This document shows positions 35,320 to 46,989 of a stretch of 64,000 nucleotides of DNA, piece by piece. Every line of letters starts with the position of its first letter. Within the stretch, counting starts at the first letter, position 1. The stretch covers positions 172,688,518 through 172,752,517 of the forward strand of contig NC_133650.1 of the NCBI RefSeq assembly GCF_009905375.1, read 5' to 3'. A model generated the notes under the pieces. It was not told the DNA's origin, searched no databases, and was given only the letters and a program-made list of their open reading frames with translations. This DNA is from Apium graveolens (taxonomy: Eukaryota > Streptophyta > Magnoliopsida > Apiales > Apiaceae). Both the position numbers and the translations under genes were made by a program.

Positions 35320-37200
35320 CTATTTCATCACTTCTTCCTGACATTTCTGTATCTTTTCCAATAATGATGGCTGAAAAGTCATAGTGCGACAAATCTCCTC
35401 AGCTTTTCCGCAAACACACAGTTCTAATTCAAATCTCCTGATTTCTCCAGATAATTCCTTTGATACCGCTGCCATATTTAACCTCTCTTTCCCACTCAAA
35501 GCATCAGCTACCACATTTGCCTTTCCCGGATGATAATTTATTGAGCAATCATAGTGCTTAATTAATTCCAACCATCTCCTTTGCCTCATATTGAGCTCCT
35601 TCTGAGTGAAAATATACTTCAAACTCTTGTGATCCGTGTAGATCTCACACCTTTCTCCGTAAAGGTAATGTCTCCAAATCTTAAGTGCAAATACTATAGC
35701 TGCTAATTCCAAGTCATATGTAGGATACTTCAATTCATGTGGTTTTAACTGTCTTGATGTATACACAATCATCTTATTGTGTTGCATTAGCACACAACCC
35801 AGGCTCTTATGTGAAGCATCACTGAAAATCACAAAGTCTCCTTGATCTTCTAGTAATACTAGTACCGGAGCTGTAACCAACCTCTATTTCAATTCTTGAA
35901 AACTATCTTCACATTCTGCGTTCCATTCAAATTTCTGATTCTTCCTAGTCAACTTAGTCAATGGCGTGGCGATTTTTGAGAAATCTTTAACAAACCTTCT
36001 ATAATATCCCGCCAATCCTAGAAATCTTCGCACTTTCATAGGTGTCTTTGGTCTCTCCCAACTCATAATTGTCTCAATCTTTGCCGGATCCACTTTGACT
36101 CCTTCATTTCCAATAACATGTCCCAAAAATTGAACTTCCTTTAACCAGATCTCACACTTGGAAAACTTGGCATACAACTTCTCTTGTCGGAGTATCTCCA
36201 ATGCTAACCATATATGTTGCATATGTTCTTCTTCTGACTTTGAATATATAAAAATATCATCAATGAATACCACTACAAACTTGTCCAAATACTTTTTAAA
36301 TACCCGGTTCATCAGATCCATAAATGCTACAGGAGCATTAGTGAACCCAAAAGGCATTACTAAGAATTCATAACGTCCATATCTTGTTCTGAATGCCGTC
36401 TTCGGGATGCCGTCTTCTTTGATCTTCAATTGATGGTATCCTGATCTTAATTCAATCTTGGAAAAACACTTAGCTCCTTTTAGCTGATCAAATAAATCAT
36501 CTATTCTTGGTAGCGGGTAACGGTTCTTAATCGTCCTCTTATTCAACTCCTGATAGTCTATACATAACCTCATGCTTCCATCCTTCTTCTTTACGAATAG
36601 AACAGGTGCTCCCCATTGTGACGTACTTGGCCGTATCACTCCTTTGTCAAACAATTCATGTAGCTGGCTCGCCAACTCTTTCATTTCTGCTGGTGCCATT
36701 CTATAAGGTGCCTTCGAAACTGGTTCCGTGCCTGGATCAAGGTTGATCTCAAACTCAATCTGTCGATCGAGCGATAAACCTGGTAGTTCATCTAAAAACA
36801 AATCTGGAAATTCATTGACTACGGGGATATCTTCCATGCGGAGGCTCTCTCTTTCTGAATCCACTACATAGGCTAGGAACGATTCACAACCTCTCCTAAC
36901 CAATTTCTTAGCCTGGACGATTGTAAGAAACAGTCGCTCTTGCCTCTGACCCTTAAATACCACTTTCTTTCCAATCTCTGTCTTTAAATATACTTTCTTA
37001 GATTTACAATCTATCTGGGCATTATTCTTCCCTAACCAATCCATGCCTAAGATTATGTCAAACTCCCCTAACTTGAAAAGTATCAAGTCTGCTGAAAATT
37101 TATGCCCCGAAATATCAATCTCACACTTAGGACAGAAGTGACTCATAGGAATATTCTCTTGGTTCGCAATTACCACATCTATTGCCTCGTTCAGGGTCAT
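35320..37200 (-). pseudogene. Element D: protease C-part, reverse transcriptase and RNase H
   Basis: The largest open block of D is 35884-37200: protease C-part ([10 protein letters not shown]), then RT from [16 protein letters not shown] through [24 protein letters not shown] (catalytic Asp pair) and LGHVIG. One TAG codon at about 35881 separates it from RNase H (35320-35880), which keeps [15 protein letters not shown] and [11 protein letters not shown], so the Asp-Glu-Asp set is intact. It is the best preserved RT in the window, with a single stop between RT and RNase H. Confidence 0.92.
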
Positions 37201-38559
37201 TTTATCACATTTAAGTTTATCAAGGAAAGTTTATGATATAAAAGATTTAGTAGCTCCAGAATCAATCAATACATTAGCTTCAACACTATTCATTAAAAGT
37301 TTACTTGATATCACCTCAGAATTCTGAACAGCGTCCTTCATCTTTAAATCAAATATCCTTGCTGTCGCTTGCGGAGTTGCGATAGATGGTGGAGGTAATG
37401 CCAATACCTCAACTAGCATGCTTGCACTAGTACTTGCCACGTTCATTAAAGCCTTGACTGGTCCGGTTGACTTGCATTCCCTAGATATATGTCTAGTCTT
37501 TCCACACTTATAGCATGTAACTCCCGGCTTCGGTATCTTACACTCGTTAGCAAAGTGTCCCTTCTGATTGCATCTATAGCATGTCATGTTCAACTTATTA
37601 CACACTTCTGGATGTCTTTTTCCATAATGCTTGCACTCTGGTCTCTGAAATCTATTTTCTCCAACTTGTCATTGGCTTGACTGGTTGTCTCCCTTAGAAT
37701 CTTGTCTCTTGTTCAAATTTCCCTTCTTCTAAAAATTTCCGCCTTTGTGGAATCCAATCTTTTTCACACTCCTGTCTTGTGAGCTTCCGGCTTCAGACTT
37801 ATCTCCATAAAATGGAACCTTTCTCTTCTTATTATCCTTTTCTTTCCTTGAGTGTATCCCATTACTCTCAGTCAGAGCAGCCTTTTGTACTACTCCAACA
37901 TAAGTATCAAGCTCAAACATAGCCACTCTATATCTGATCCAAAGCTCTAATCCTTGTTAGAATCTCTTTGCTTTCTCTTCCTCAGTGTTGGTATACTTCG
38001 TCACAAACCTTGACAGCTCCGTAAACTTCTTCTCGTACTCCAATACAGACATACTTCCTTGCTTCAATTCAAGAAATTTAAGCTCCATCTGATTCTGCAT
38101 ATACTTAGGGTAATAATTTTCCATAAATAACTTTTTAAACCTTTCCCAAGAAACCGGCTGATTTGCCTCCATAGCTATCATTGAATCTCACCAATAGATG
38201 ACTCCACCTTTCAGAAAGTAAGTAGCATATGGTGTCTTATGATCTTCTCCTAACTGAACTAATTCAAAAGCTCTTTCCATTTCCCTAATCCATGTATTAG
38301 TTATTACCAGATCAGTGGTATTATAAAATGCAGGTGGATTCACATTCTGAAAAGCTTTAAAGGTAACAATTTATCGAGGTGGTACTGGTGGATCAGGTGG
38401 TTAGTGTGGTTCACGGTTATCCTGGTTTTCAAATTATTGTTGAAGAGTTAGTTGTTGTTGAGCTATAGCGTTTATTTGCTGTTGTAAGGTTTCCAGAAGT
38501 CAAAGAATATTAGGATCTGTGGTAGAAGTTGTTGTCGGGTTCTTCTTTTTAGGTGGCAT
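37201..38559 (-). pseudogene. Element D: gag and start of protease
   Basis: Starts at the ATG at 38559-38557 (MPPKKKNPTT). A TGA occurs within the first 20 codons and several more stops break the capsid. Readable blocks are 37957-38181 (NYYPKYMQNQMELKF; YEKKFTELSRFV) and 37729-37926. Block 37231-37605 has two full zinc knuckles (CYRCNQKGHFANEC, CYKCGKTRHISREC, the latter with Arg for Gly) preceded by a degenerate third, then the protease site [16 protein letters not shown], probably from CAA, then interrupts protease. Confidence 0.87.
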
Positions 38560-38911
38560 GATTCTGAAATAGAAGTTATATCAAAACAGGTATGAACAAT
38601 ACAAAAAATTTCATGGTTATGGTGTCACAAGTCATTATATTCATTCAATCGGGTTTCAAATTAAACAATAAGGGTGATGCATATAAAAGCATAAGAACAA
38701 TTGAAAGCAAATAGAATGATAGTGCATAATTATCGAAATTGGGGTCAAGGTACATCAAGATTGGAATAGGGTCTGAATCTAGGGATAACATGCTTAATTT
38801 AAGGAAACAACAGGGAATTCTACAAAGTCCTATAATAAAATGACATGAAAAGTAGATAATGGAAAGAACTAAGGCTCCACTCCATCAGAACGGGGTCCTG
38901 TAGTCTTCTCT
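38560..38911 (-). other. Element D leader between accessory ORF and gag
   Basis: About 350 bases without coding support, also found at this position in B (10871-10931 plus 18006-18263) and E (54534-54943). Confidence 0.5.
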
Positions 38912-39190
38912 TCATGAAGCGTCTTCATAACACACTGGATAGTATACTGGCTGGTACGGTCTCCCATCAAGCTTAGTGTTAACGTATTGAACCAAGGTCT
39001 CAAGTCTCGCAGTCATCTGCTCCATAGGCTTTCCTTCATAGTTTCGGCTATCCGGATACACGTTCTTCAATCGCTCTAACACTCGATCATACTTGCCCTG
39101 AAGCCTGTCGAACTCACGCCTCAACTCAGCATACACGGAGAAAGCAATTATGTCAGACGGTTCAGAAGATGACGAAGAATGCGCCCTTTG
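38912..39190 (-). CDS. Element D accessory ORF, proposed exon 2
   Basis: Open on the minus strand from CAAAGGGCGC at 39190 to the stop at 38912, 92 codons with no early ATG. Conserved with B: AHSSSS near the start, IAFSVYAELRREFDRLQGKY against IAFSVYADLRMHHDFLQGKY, then ERL and a second helix (TARLETLVQYVNTKLDG). It ends sooner than B and lacks the acidic tail, perhaps by a nonsense change. Upstream is TTTTTTGGAAG, a weaker acceptor than in B. Phase matches the exon at 39530-39592. Confidence 0.6.
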   Translation of the reverse strand, partial: QRAHSSSSSEPSDIIAFSVYAELRREFDRLQGKYDRVLERLKNVYPDSRNYEGKPMEQMTARLETLVQYVNTKLDGRPYQPVYYPVCYEDAS

Positions 39191-39334
39191 CTTCCAAAAA
39201 ATGCATAGATATATATATATAAGAGAATTAGTAGCGAATGACTCGAATATCCTATACCTACACTCTGGTATAATATTCTATAAACCTATATACATATATA
39301 ACCTATTTGGGCTGTCCAGGGACTCTAAACCATA

Positions 39335-39346
39335 GCTCTGATACCA
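39335..39346 (-). other. Element D primer binding site (initiator Met tRNA)
   Basis: TGGTATCAGAGC on the minus strand, five bases from the 5' LTR end, within the proposed intron 39191-39529. Confidence 0.92.
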
Positions 39347-39529
39347 AAACCTGTCACGCCCCTAACATTTACAAAAGATAATATACGAGTAATTATATTA
39401 GTTAACAAAAGGAAGTAAATACATCTGAATCCAAGATCTTTACAGTTTAGGGTTGGGAACAACCCAACACCATTAACTATTATAACCTGATTCCAATATC
39501 GAGTCCTCACACACAAAATCACTAACTAC

Positions 39530-39592
39530 ATGAGCTCGAACATACGAATTGGCATCACAAGTCTTATGCATGGTCTGCTTGAATCTAACCAT
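39530..39592 (-). CDS. H3-tail-like leader exon in D 5' LTR
   Basis: The 21-codon exon starts MVRFKQTMHKTCD. R2, K4, Q5, T6 and K9 of histone H3 are kept, while T3, A7 and R8 differ. It reaches CAT|GTAGTTAGT, donor-like, in phase 0 with the accessory exon at 39190. Without splicing the frame continues to 39473. The ATG could be internal, since the frame is open upstream to 39667 within the LTR. Fewer matches than B, so on its own it would not be convincing. Confidence 0.5.
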
Positions 39593-39626
39593 ATCTGCTT
39601 GCTGTAATATCAGGGTAAGCAAGTAG

Positions 39627-39641
39627 TGAGCCAAATGCTCA
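39627..39641 (-). promoter_or_regulatory. Conserved LTR hairpin TGAGC/GCTCA (D 5' LTR)
   Basis: Identical to the 3' LTR copy (TGAGC-CAAAT-GCTCA), 34 bases before the leader ATG. Confidence 0.65.
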
Positions 39642-40566
39642 ACAAGCGCTATAATATACATAAACAAGAATAAAAGAATAACAATGAAAATGAAAGATTC
39701 AACAATATAGTAACAAGAGATAAACTTTCAGGGTGATGGCATCTTTTATTGTAATAAAACCATTCAAAACCATTTCCTAATCAAAAACCATTTTATGACA
39801 CTACGGATTATAACCGGTGATCAGTCGCGAAGTAATCCCGAACCTCGCTGGGTTCTAGAACATTAATGGGATCCCTAGGCAACTTTTAAGCCTACAAATT
39901 AAGAGCGAAAAGGACTTGCGTCTCAGTCCAGATCCACCATCTAAAGAAAATATTTGTCCCCCTTTGGAACTGGAAATCCAAATTTTAACTTTTTATTTTA
40001 AAAAAAAACTGATGCTAAGTGATGGTTAATTTCTTAAATGGTGAACATCTTTATCAAGGATTCTAGATCAACTTTGAAGCATGGGGAATAGGTCCACTAA
40101 ATTTCAAGGCCATGATCAACTAGACTATACTTTATCAAGAGAATTGCAAGGTTTCTATTCACAAGGAATTTGATAATCAGATTTAGCAGGGTTATCGGAT
40201 AGTATGAAGGAACTAAGTCAAACTAGGTTCAAGGTAATGGTTCCAGATAAGAAATAGGTATTGAAATATAAAGAAGGTGAGCATCAGTTTAAAGTATAAC
40301 AGGGTATCATGTTTTAGGAGTAAGAATAGGGTTATCAAGAAATCATGAATGACTTTTAAGGGATAGCTGACTTTTAGGTATCAAGATAAGGTTACTGAGT
40401 ATAACTGGCACAGGGTTCTACATCACAATTACTTGGTATATTAGCATGGCACGCCTTTTGAATTACTTGCATAGAAATCTCCAAGTAAAGCTAAACTACT
40501 TGCAATAGATACTTGAGGGTTCATGGAATTTGCATATAATACGAAAGATAGATTTGAAACCACTTG

Positions 40567-40620
40567 GAATCCAATCCAATCCTGTCTTATGAGCTTCCGG
40601 CTTCAGACTTCTCTTCATAA
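40567..40620 (-). repeat. Gag-derived patch inside D 5' LTR
   Basis: TCCTGTCTTATGAGCTTCCG and the following 21 bases match D gag at 37769-37809 at about 38 of 41 positions, in the same orientation. An AATCCAATC-like flank also matches 37751. The 3' LTR has no such sequence. Confidence 0.82.
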
Positions 40621-42345
40621 GGCAACCCCCAAGTTCTTATGGACCCTGACTTAGGCCTTACACTATACTGACCGCATACTATCTTACAACTATGGTGGTC
40701 AACCTAGGCCTCACTCATAAGTGCACTTAGTTATGCTAAACTAGCCAAAACTCTTAATATCGTCCTCATAACTTGAAATGCCTTTTCTAAACCATCAAGT
40801 TCTTATGGACCCTGACTTAGGCCTTACACTCTACTTACCTCATACTATCTTAAAAGCTATGGTGGTCAACCTAGGACTCACTCATAAGTTCCCTAAAAGT
40901 AACGGTTAAGTGATTTTGCTCATTATAGTGATTTCAGGGTGATACCAATGGGTTTATGAGTACAATTGACACCCTTACACATCAATTTTACCTCTCAAAA
41001 TTCTACACTAGACTCTTCTGACCATAAGGCAACCCTCAAACTTGGTGTGGCTCAAGGGCCTAGCTTGGGCCTAAGCTTAAAGTCCAATGTTCCCCTATTT
41101 TCTGGACATAAAAGTGTCCTATTTTGCACTAGCTTATGAAACATGATTCTAACTCAATTCCTATGAACTATGGCTGGAAAAACTCCTCTTACACTCACTA
41201 TAACTAGGGCTAACCAAGGACTAGTGAGGGCCTACCCATTAAATGGTCAAAACTCCTCATATCTAAGTTGCAACAAAACTGTCCCCTACTGAACATATTC
41301 TAAATTTTGGTGTGTGCACCTCACTAAATGGTTGGGTTTCTCTAATTTGTGACTTCAAGACTCAATTATACCCCACGTCTTAACTCCCCGTGGCTTGGGC
41401 CTAACAATGCCTAAGAATTGCCCATTCAAAATCAACACAAAACTCACATGCAAATCTGGAAAAAATTTCAGGATTCTATCCTAGCCTTTCCACCTTAACT
41501 CCCACTTTAAAACCACGAATTAAATCTTAACCAAGGAAAATTTACTACTATAAGACTCTAAACTAAGGCCTCAACCAATAATGGAGATCATCCATGCCCT
41601 ATAGTACCATCATGCAAAATAAAACTTAACATGCAACTCAAGATGATCACTAAATCAAGTTCGACTAAACAAGAGGGTTATTAGCTCATAAATTCGACTT
41701 AAAATACTTAACTACTTCAAAAGATCATGCACACTACCTTTTAACAACTAAGATCAAGCATAATATCATGGAAAAAATTCGTTTTAAGCACATATAAGGT
41801 CGAATTTAACACAAACTAAGCATGCATGTACATTTTCGAAAAGAAGAGCATATATAACATGATTATACTTAAAAATAATGCCCTATCTCTAACATGAAAA
41901 GTAGAATATGACTTTACAACTAAAGATCAGTAGCATGAAAAGGTTTTAAAAGAGTTTATTTCATGGAAACACTTAGTTTATGCACATAGAAAGTATATCT
42001 TATAGAGAACTCTTTAATCCACATGAATTAAGAGTTTCTCTTTGGAGATCACATAAAATCAAGACATGGAAGCATTAAACTTCATCTCCTAAGCATGGAA
42101 CTTCTTGTAAAGTGTATATTTTATGAATGGGTAATGGAGTTACACTAGAATGGCAAGGATTTGATGAAGAAAAATTGAAGGGAATGGGGGAAGGGGCTTC
42201 GGCCGAATGAAGAAAAAAAGAGGGGGAGGAGAGAAAATTTGAGAGTGAAAATGATGAACCTGAGTGGAGTGTGGTTTTGGGTTAACTCCTCTCTTTATGG
42301 TTTATCATGCACTAATTCAATAGTTGAATTTAGAATGTACTAAAG

Positions 42346-45300
42346 TGTAACGTCTGGGAAATTTACGTCTGTATTGTATCATATTTATAATAAATTATGT
42401 GTGTTAATATGTCATTTATGTGTAATTAACTGTCAAACCCTAATTACTATGTGTTACGTGCATTTTGTGTCGTCCAGGTATTTTTAAGATATTTTTCAGA
42501 TATTTATTTTTGCATTCATAGCTTTCATTTCAAAAGTTTTACGACCCGAATCATGATTTTAAAGCAAGTAATTCAAATAAAACAATGGGCCTTATTTTTC
42601 ATCAAACGGCTTTTACCATCGCATTATTATGAACATCTAGGTATTTTACAAATTTTCTCGTTTCGCGAAAAATGACTTTCCCGGGCCCCATTAGGTGTTA
42701 AAAATCCCACAAAAATCACATTTTTATTTTTATAAAATTATAGGAATTTCATTTATACCATTTCTTTGTATTTTTGTATTGTTCACAAATTTTGGGAAAA
42801 TTTGACATATATATTGCATATATAAAATATTTATAAATTAAATTTTAATACTAAAAAATTATGAAATTAAGGGCTTATTAATTTTAAAAGATGTAGAGTT
42901 AGGGCCTTAATTTTAACTAGGAGTATTAATTTTACTACTATAAATAGCATAATAATTAATTAATTAATTAATTAAAAAACAGGAAAATCAGAAAATTTTC
43001 TGCAGTCGGGTTTAGGGTTTGCAATTCGGGTCAAGAATTCGAGCAGTGATTCCGATCAGTTTCCGGCATCGATTACAGTCATGTAAGTACTTAAAACGAA
43101 GCTATTGAGTTGTTCTTTCGGTTTGTATCATCAATTTCATGTTTAAATCAATATATTTTTTATTTCGATTTCTAGGGTTCATTACTGCGATTTGGGGTTT
43201 TTATTTGGTGTTGAATGATTTTGATGGCTAATATAGTTTCTCTGTGTTGTAAGCAATCGATTGGTACTAATTAATTGAACAAACGATACTTAGATCGATG
43301 AATTCGATTTCTAGGGTTTATGCCTAATTTTTAATTAGTCGTTTCTGATTTTACAGATAGCTGAGGTATATAGTGATATAGGGGTTTGATTGTGTATGTT
43401 TTAAACTTTATTTTAAGCTATAGATTATAATTTTTCATGTACAAATCTGTGATTTTGACTTTTGGTCGGAAAACTTTAAAGTTTGGCCGGAGATTTTGAT
43501 TCCGGGATGATTACGAGTTGTGTTTGCCAGAATTAGAATGGTGAAGTGATGAGAAACGATTTGCCATCGAAAATACTATCAAACGATACATGTTTAGTCG
43601 ATATCGGAGCATCGCCGGAGTCCGGGGACTCGCCGGATTCTGGGTTGATTCCGGCAAGTTCATCCCGACCCGAGATGTTCTTCCCCAACCCGTTTTGACC
43701 CGGTTTTTAAACCCGGTTTTGATCCTTCACTGTCAGAAATGGATTTCTGACAAATGATTTCGAGAATTATTTTTTATTTTATTTTATTTTAATTATAAAA
43801 TCAGTTTTATTTATTTTATAAATTGATTAATTAATTATTTAATTAATTGAAATATATTATAAATAATTCTGAAATATTTTCTAAAAATCAGATTTAATTA
43901 TTTTCTTATTTATTTATTATTTAAAAATGATTAAATATTTTCATAATTAATCAAATAATTTGTAATAAATCATAATAAATTTATTTTAATTCCGAAAATT
44001 ACAGAAAAATCATTTTTAGTTATGGTTTTTCCTAAATAATTATTTAAAAATTATTTTAGGGTACAAAAATTAGTAATAATTATTTATATTGAATAATTAA
44101 TTGAATTATCTGTGTTTAATTGATATTAAATAGACCGTTAGTCCGATTCGAGCGAAACGAAAACCCTTTGACTAAGAAAAATGAATTATTTTTATTAAAA
44201 ATAAAAATTAAAACCTAATGTCTTGTTTGAATATAAGCCAAATCGCGTGCCGAGACGAGTCCGATAAATCCCGAAAAATAGGAAACGAGTCAGATAATGA
44301 TCAGCTAAGCGATCAGCGAGTCAATTTTGATTCTAAAAATTATTTTAACTATAAAAATAATTATGTGGCTTATGTGCTTATGTGTATTATGTGGTTAATC
44401 GAGTCTTACGTGTTAATATATAATATACGAGTCAGTCATAAGCGCATGGGTAGATAATAGGAACGATTTGAAGTCGGTTCAAGACGCAATTGAAGTACGA
44501 AATGACTAAACCAGTCTATTTCTCTAACAGAAGCTATGCCAGCAAGGCAGGTTGAGTCGGTCATAGACGAAGGTGATTTAATTGAAGTGAGTCGCACAAA
44601 AGGCAAGTTTTTCCGCTATTCTAATTTTAGAATAGTGATATTTCTTCAGATTCCTATCACGCTTACACTCTTTTGATTCTTCTTAATAAACACTGATACA
44701 CACTTGTTATTCTCATGTTCATATTTCATTTCGATTCTTGATTTTTCCTTTTTCCTTTGAATTTATTGTTCATATTCCAATTGCTACGCATGCACATTGG
44801 TATATTCTGGTGATTAGAATATATCAAAGCATACTGATTATTCCAGTTGCTACTCCATGGACTGGACGGTGATATTTTTGGGGATTAAGTTTACTTAATC
44901 CTAAGGACCAGGACATATCCGGATCCTTGAGATGGGCCGTAGTTCCTGGGTGCCCGACTGGATCTATATAGTGGGATATAGATCTGCACTGTATCCTGGC
45001 TGATCAGTAGGGTATAGATCCGAACTTGTGTCCAGTTTAGTTCATTTTTACTCGCCAGTAGTGGCTTTCTTTATATTCTCGCATGGTTATATCTTTGCAG
45101 ATATACCCAGATTACTGAATCGTTTAAACTGCTTTAACACTGTTAATATTTTGCAGACTTGTTGAGCAATTTTGGCTCACCCCCCTTTTGTTGTTATTCA
45201 CCTTATTGTTTTCAGTTAAGAAGGAATATAAAACTCATCAGGACTCGAGTGGTAAAGATGCGGGTCAAGCCTCGGGATCCTCTCATACCCAAGGTGTTGA

Positions 45301-45616
45301 TCCCAATCCAGGAAGAAAGCTTTGAGTTGCCCGAACAGGTTGAGTGTGGATAGTTAGTGCGTGTGTTTGAATAAAAGATGGAGTTTGTTTAAAACTGGTT
45401 AGACAATGGTTTGTAATAAAGAGAGTTGTAAGATTTTAAATTTGGTTTGTAATAAAGTAGTTAGTGGTTCTTGTTTTCATACTTCAACCTAAAAAAATCA
45501 TGGTTAGTGTTAAAGGGGTTTAAATACATTTCTTTATTATTTGTTAATCAGATTGTACAAGTTTGGTGATTAGCTAGTAACCCCCAGACTATGCCCCAGG
45601 TCTGGAGGGCGTTATA
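42346..45616 (+). repeat. Element F 5' LTR
   Basis: Starts TGTAACGTCTGGG exactly where the D LTR is cut and ends ...GGGCGTTATA before a degenerate primer site, 3271 bp. The final TTATA is probably TTACA with C-to-T. It carries the TGATCA motif (45001) and the hairpin (45163) at the positions expected for this group. Open stretches at 42451, 44218 and 45159 have no protein support. Confidence 0.75.
45163..45179 (+). promoter_or_regulatory. Conserved LTR hairpin TGAGC/GCTCA (F)
   Basis: ACTTGT followed by TGAGC-AATTTTG-GCTCA. It is followed by TTGTTTTCAGTTAAGAAGGA, an acceptor-like tract also present in LTR X (TTTTCCAGTTAAGAAGGA). No H3-like ORF follows here. Confidence 0.65.
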
Positions 45617-45620
45617 GGTT

Positions 45621-45631
45621 TGACATCAGAG
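45621..45631 (+). other. Element F primer binding site, degenerate
   Basis: TGACATCAGAG where the intact site is TGGTATCAGAG; two substitutions. Confidence 0.6.
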
Positions 45632-45810
45632 TTATAGGTTTGGTCCCTGAAAACAAGAACATTAGTGTTAAGATAAGATAGGGAGATCACATAGGATAGG
45701 AATAGTCAATTAGGAAGAATAGTGTTAGGATTTAAATAAGATTAGGATAAGAAGATATTAGTTCTAGGAATGGTTTAGTGACCTTTCTTTTTTCTTTGGT
45801 ATATTATCAT

Positions 45811-46059
45811 ATGGCATCATCAGGATATTCAGGTTCATCCGAGAGGACTGTGACAGGACCAGTTGCACCAGTGGTTCCACCAATGTCTGAGTTTATATTT
45901 CCACCTCTTCCACCTCCTCCACCATGGCCCTAGGAGCCAGCACCACCAATGCCAGGGATAGTTCATGATCCTATAGAGATGTTTAATTCGTTAGAGTTCT
46001 TCGAGCTGATGCTTCCACCTTAATTTCCAGTAGAGCATCAGTTCATACCAGGGATTGTG
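45811..46059 (+). pseudogene. Element F proline-rich pre-gag ORF, broken
   Basis: ATG at 45811 opens MASSGYSGSSERTVTGPVAP, then a run of prolines (FPPLPPPPPWP), a TAG, and more proline-rich sequence (EPAPPMPGIV) with a second stop. It resembles the X ORF in position, own ATG and proline content, including a PVxxxQF-like end. It is cut near 46060 by Copia sequence. Confidence 0.55.
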
Positions 46060-46282
46060 TTTTGTTATTATCAAGTTTCTCTTAATTTATGCCTACAATT
46101 CCAGTAGACATAAATTAGGGGAGATTGTTAGAAATATGTTGTGTACTTGATGATAAGCTAAACAAAACACCTTAGTAGATTTAATTTAGTGGTTTTATAG
46201 CTTTCAACGAATAATCACTTTAATATCCGTTAAAAGGGTGGCTTATGTATTAATAAGTTTAGTAGCACATTTCTGCATACTG
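46060..46282 (+). mobile_element. 3' end fragment of a Copia (Sirevirus-like) element
   Basis: A polypurine tract AGGGGAGAT (46117-46125) is followed at once by TGTTAGAAATATGTTG (46126), a typical Sirevirus-like LTR start. Only about 157 bases of LTR remain before element G cuts it at 46283. The left limit is approximate. Confidence 0.6.
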
Positions 46283-46850
46283 TGTTAGGTCACACAACAC
46301 TGTAGAAGGGGGTTGAATACAGTATTTAATATAATCAAATCAATTTCGAACACAAGTAACAGTAAACAGATACATTCAATATAATAAACTCTGTTACAAT
46401 GGAACTGTTCTCTCTCAGTGATGAACAAATATCACGAGAGCTGCTATGTTACAATATATGATCTTCTCAGTAATGATAACACATATAGAATAAACCTATG
46501 TCTGTGTTTATATAGTACACAGTTACAAGATAACTTCTAATTGATATGGAATATAATTCTGTCTCCTAAAATATATCAATTAGATATCTTATACAAGTCT
46601 TCTTACCTTCTTACTCTTTCCATGCATATCTTCTTTTGTCTTAGTCTCGATCTTCTATCATGTAAATCAGTTTCCTTCCTTAACTGTAAGTCCTCTTGTA
46701 CTTAAGTTCTGATATGACCTTAAGTTCTGATATCTATCTTTTGACTTCCAGTAAGTACTGATTCCAGCAAGTCTTGATATTTCCTGTTTGTTAAGATCTG
46801 AAAACTAAACATGAAACATATTAGACATGACATCTCAAATATATCTAACA
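46283..46850 (-). repeat. Element G 3' LTR
   Basis: 568 bp, TGTTAGATATATTTGAG at 46850 to ...CTAACA at 46283. The minus-strand end has TATTCAACCCCCTTCTACAG, as in element C. No 5' LTR is visible. Confidence 0.8.
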
Positions 46851-46863
46851 ATCTCCCCCCAAC
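46851..46863 (-). other. Element G polypurine tract
   Basis: GTTGGGGGGAGAT on the minus strand, touching the LTR. Confidence 0.85.
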
Positions 46864-46989
46864 TTGTAAATTATGCAAAAATATACAAGTTAATAGATTT
46901 GATGATGTCAAAAACATTTAAGTTCAAATGCAATAAGAGTTTAATAAGACTATTAACTACAACTTACAGTCCTTGTAGCTTTACCAACA

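Larger units (their letters stand above)
30085..42345 (-). mobile_element. Element D: Tekay/Del-like Ty3 chromovirus, broken
   Basis: Minus-strand element with 3' LTR 30085-33877, polypurine tract, chromodomain-integrase, RNase H, RT, protease, gag, accessory ORF, primer site, and a 5' LTR (39352-42345) cut at its outer end by element F. The order protease-RT-RNase H-integrase marks Ty3/Gypsy. The chromodomain-like C-terminus and multi-kb LTRs with an initiator-Met primer suit the Tekay/Del clade. Many stops and frameshifts make it non-functional. Confidence 0.9.
39352..42345 (-). repeat. Element D 5' LTR, truncated and rearranged
   Basis: Matches the 3' LTR from its inner end until 42345, where element F starts, so about 530 bases of the outer end are missing. 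Around 40560-40880 it differs: a segment present in the 3' LTR (about 31300-31790) is missing, a patch resembling D gag is present, and a block containing GACCCTGACTTAGGCCTTAC occurs twice (near 40645 and 40808). Confidence 0.88.

Noticed and set aside
45159..45353. H3-like ORF in LTR F (MRVKPRDPLIP region)
   Set aside because: No match to H3 positions beyond basic character; position similar but no ATG aligned with the leader exon of B, D or E.
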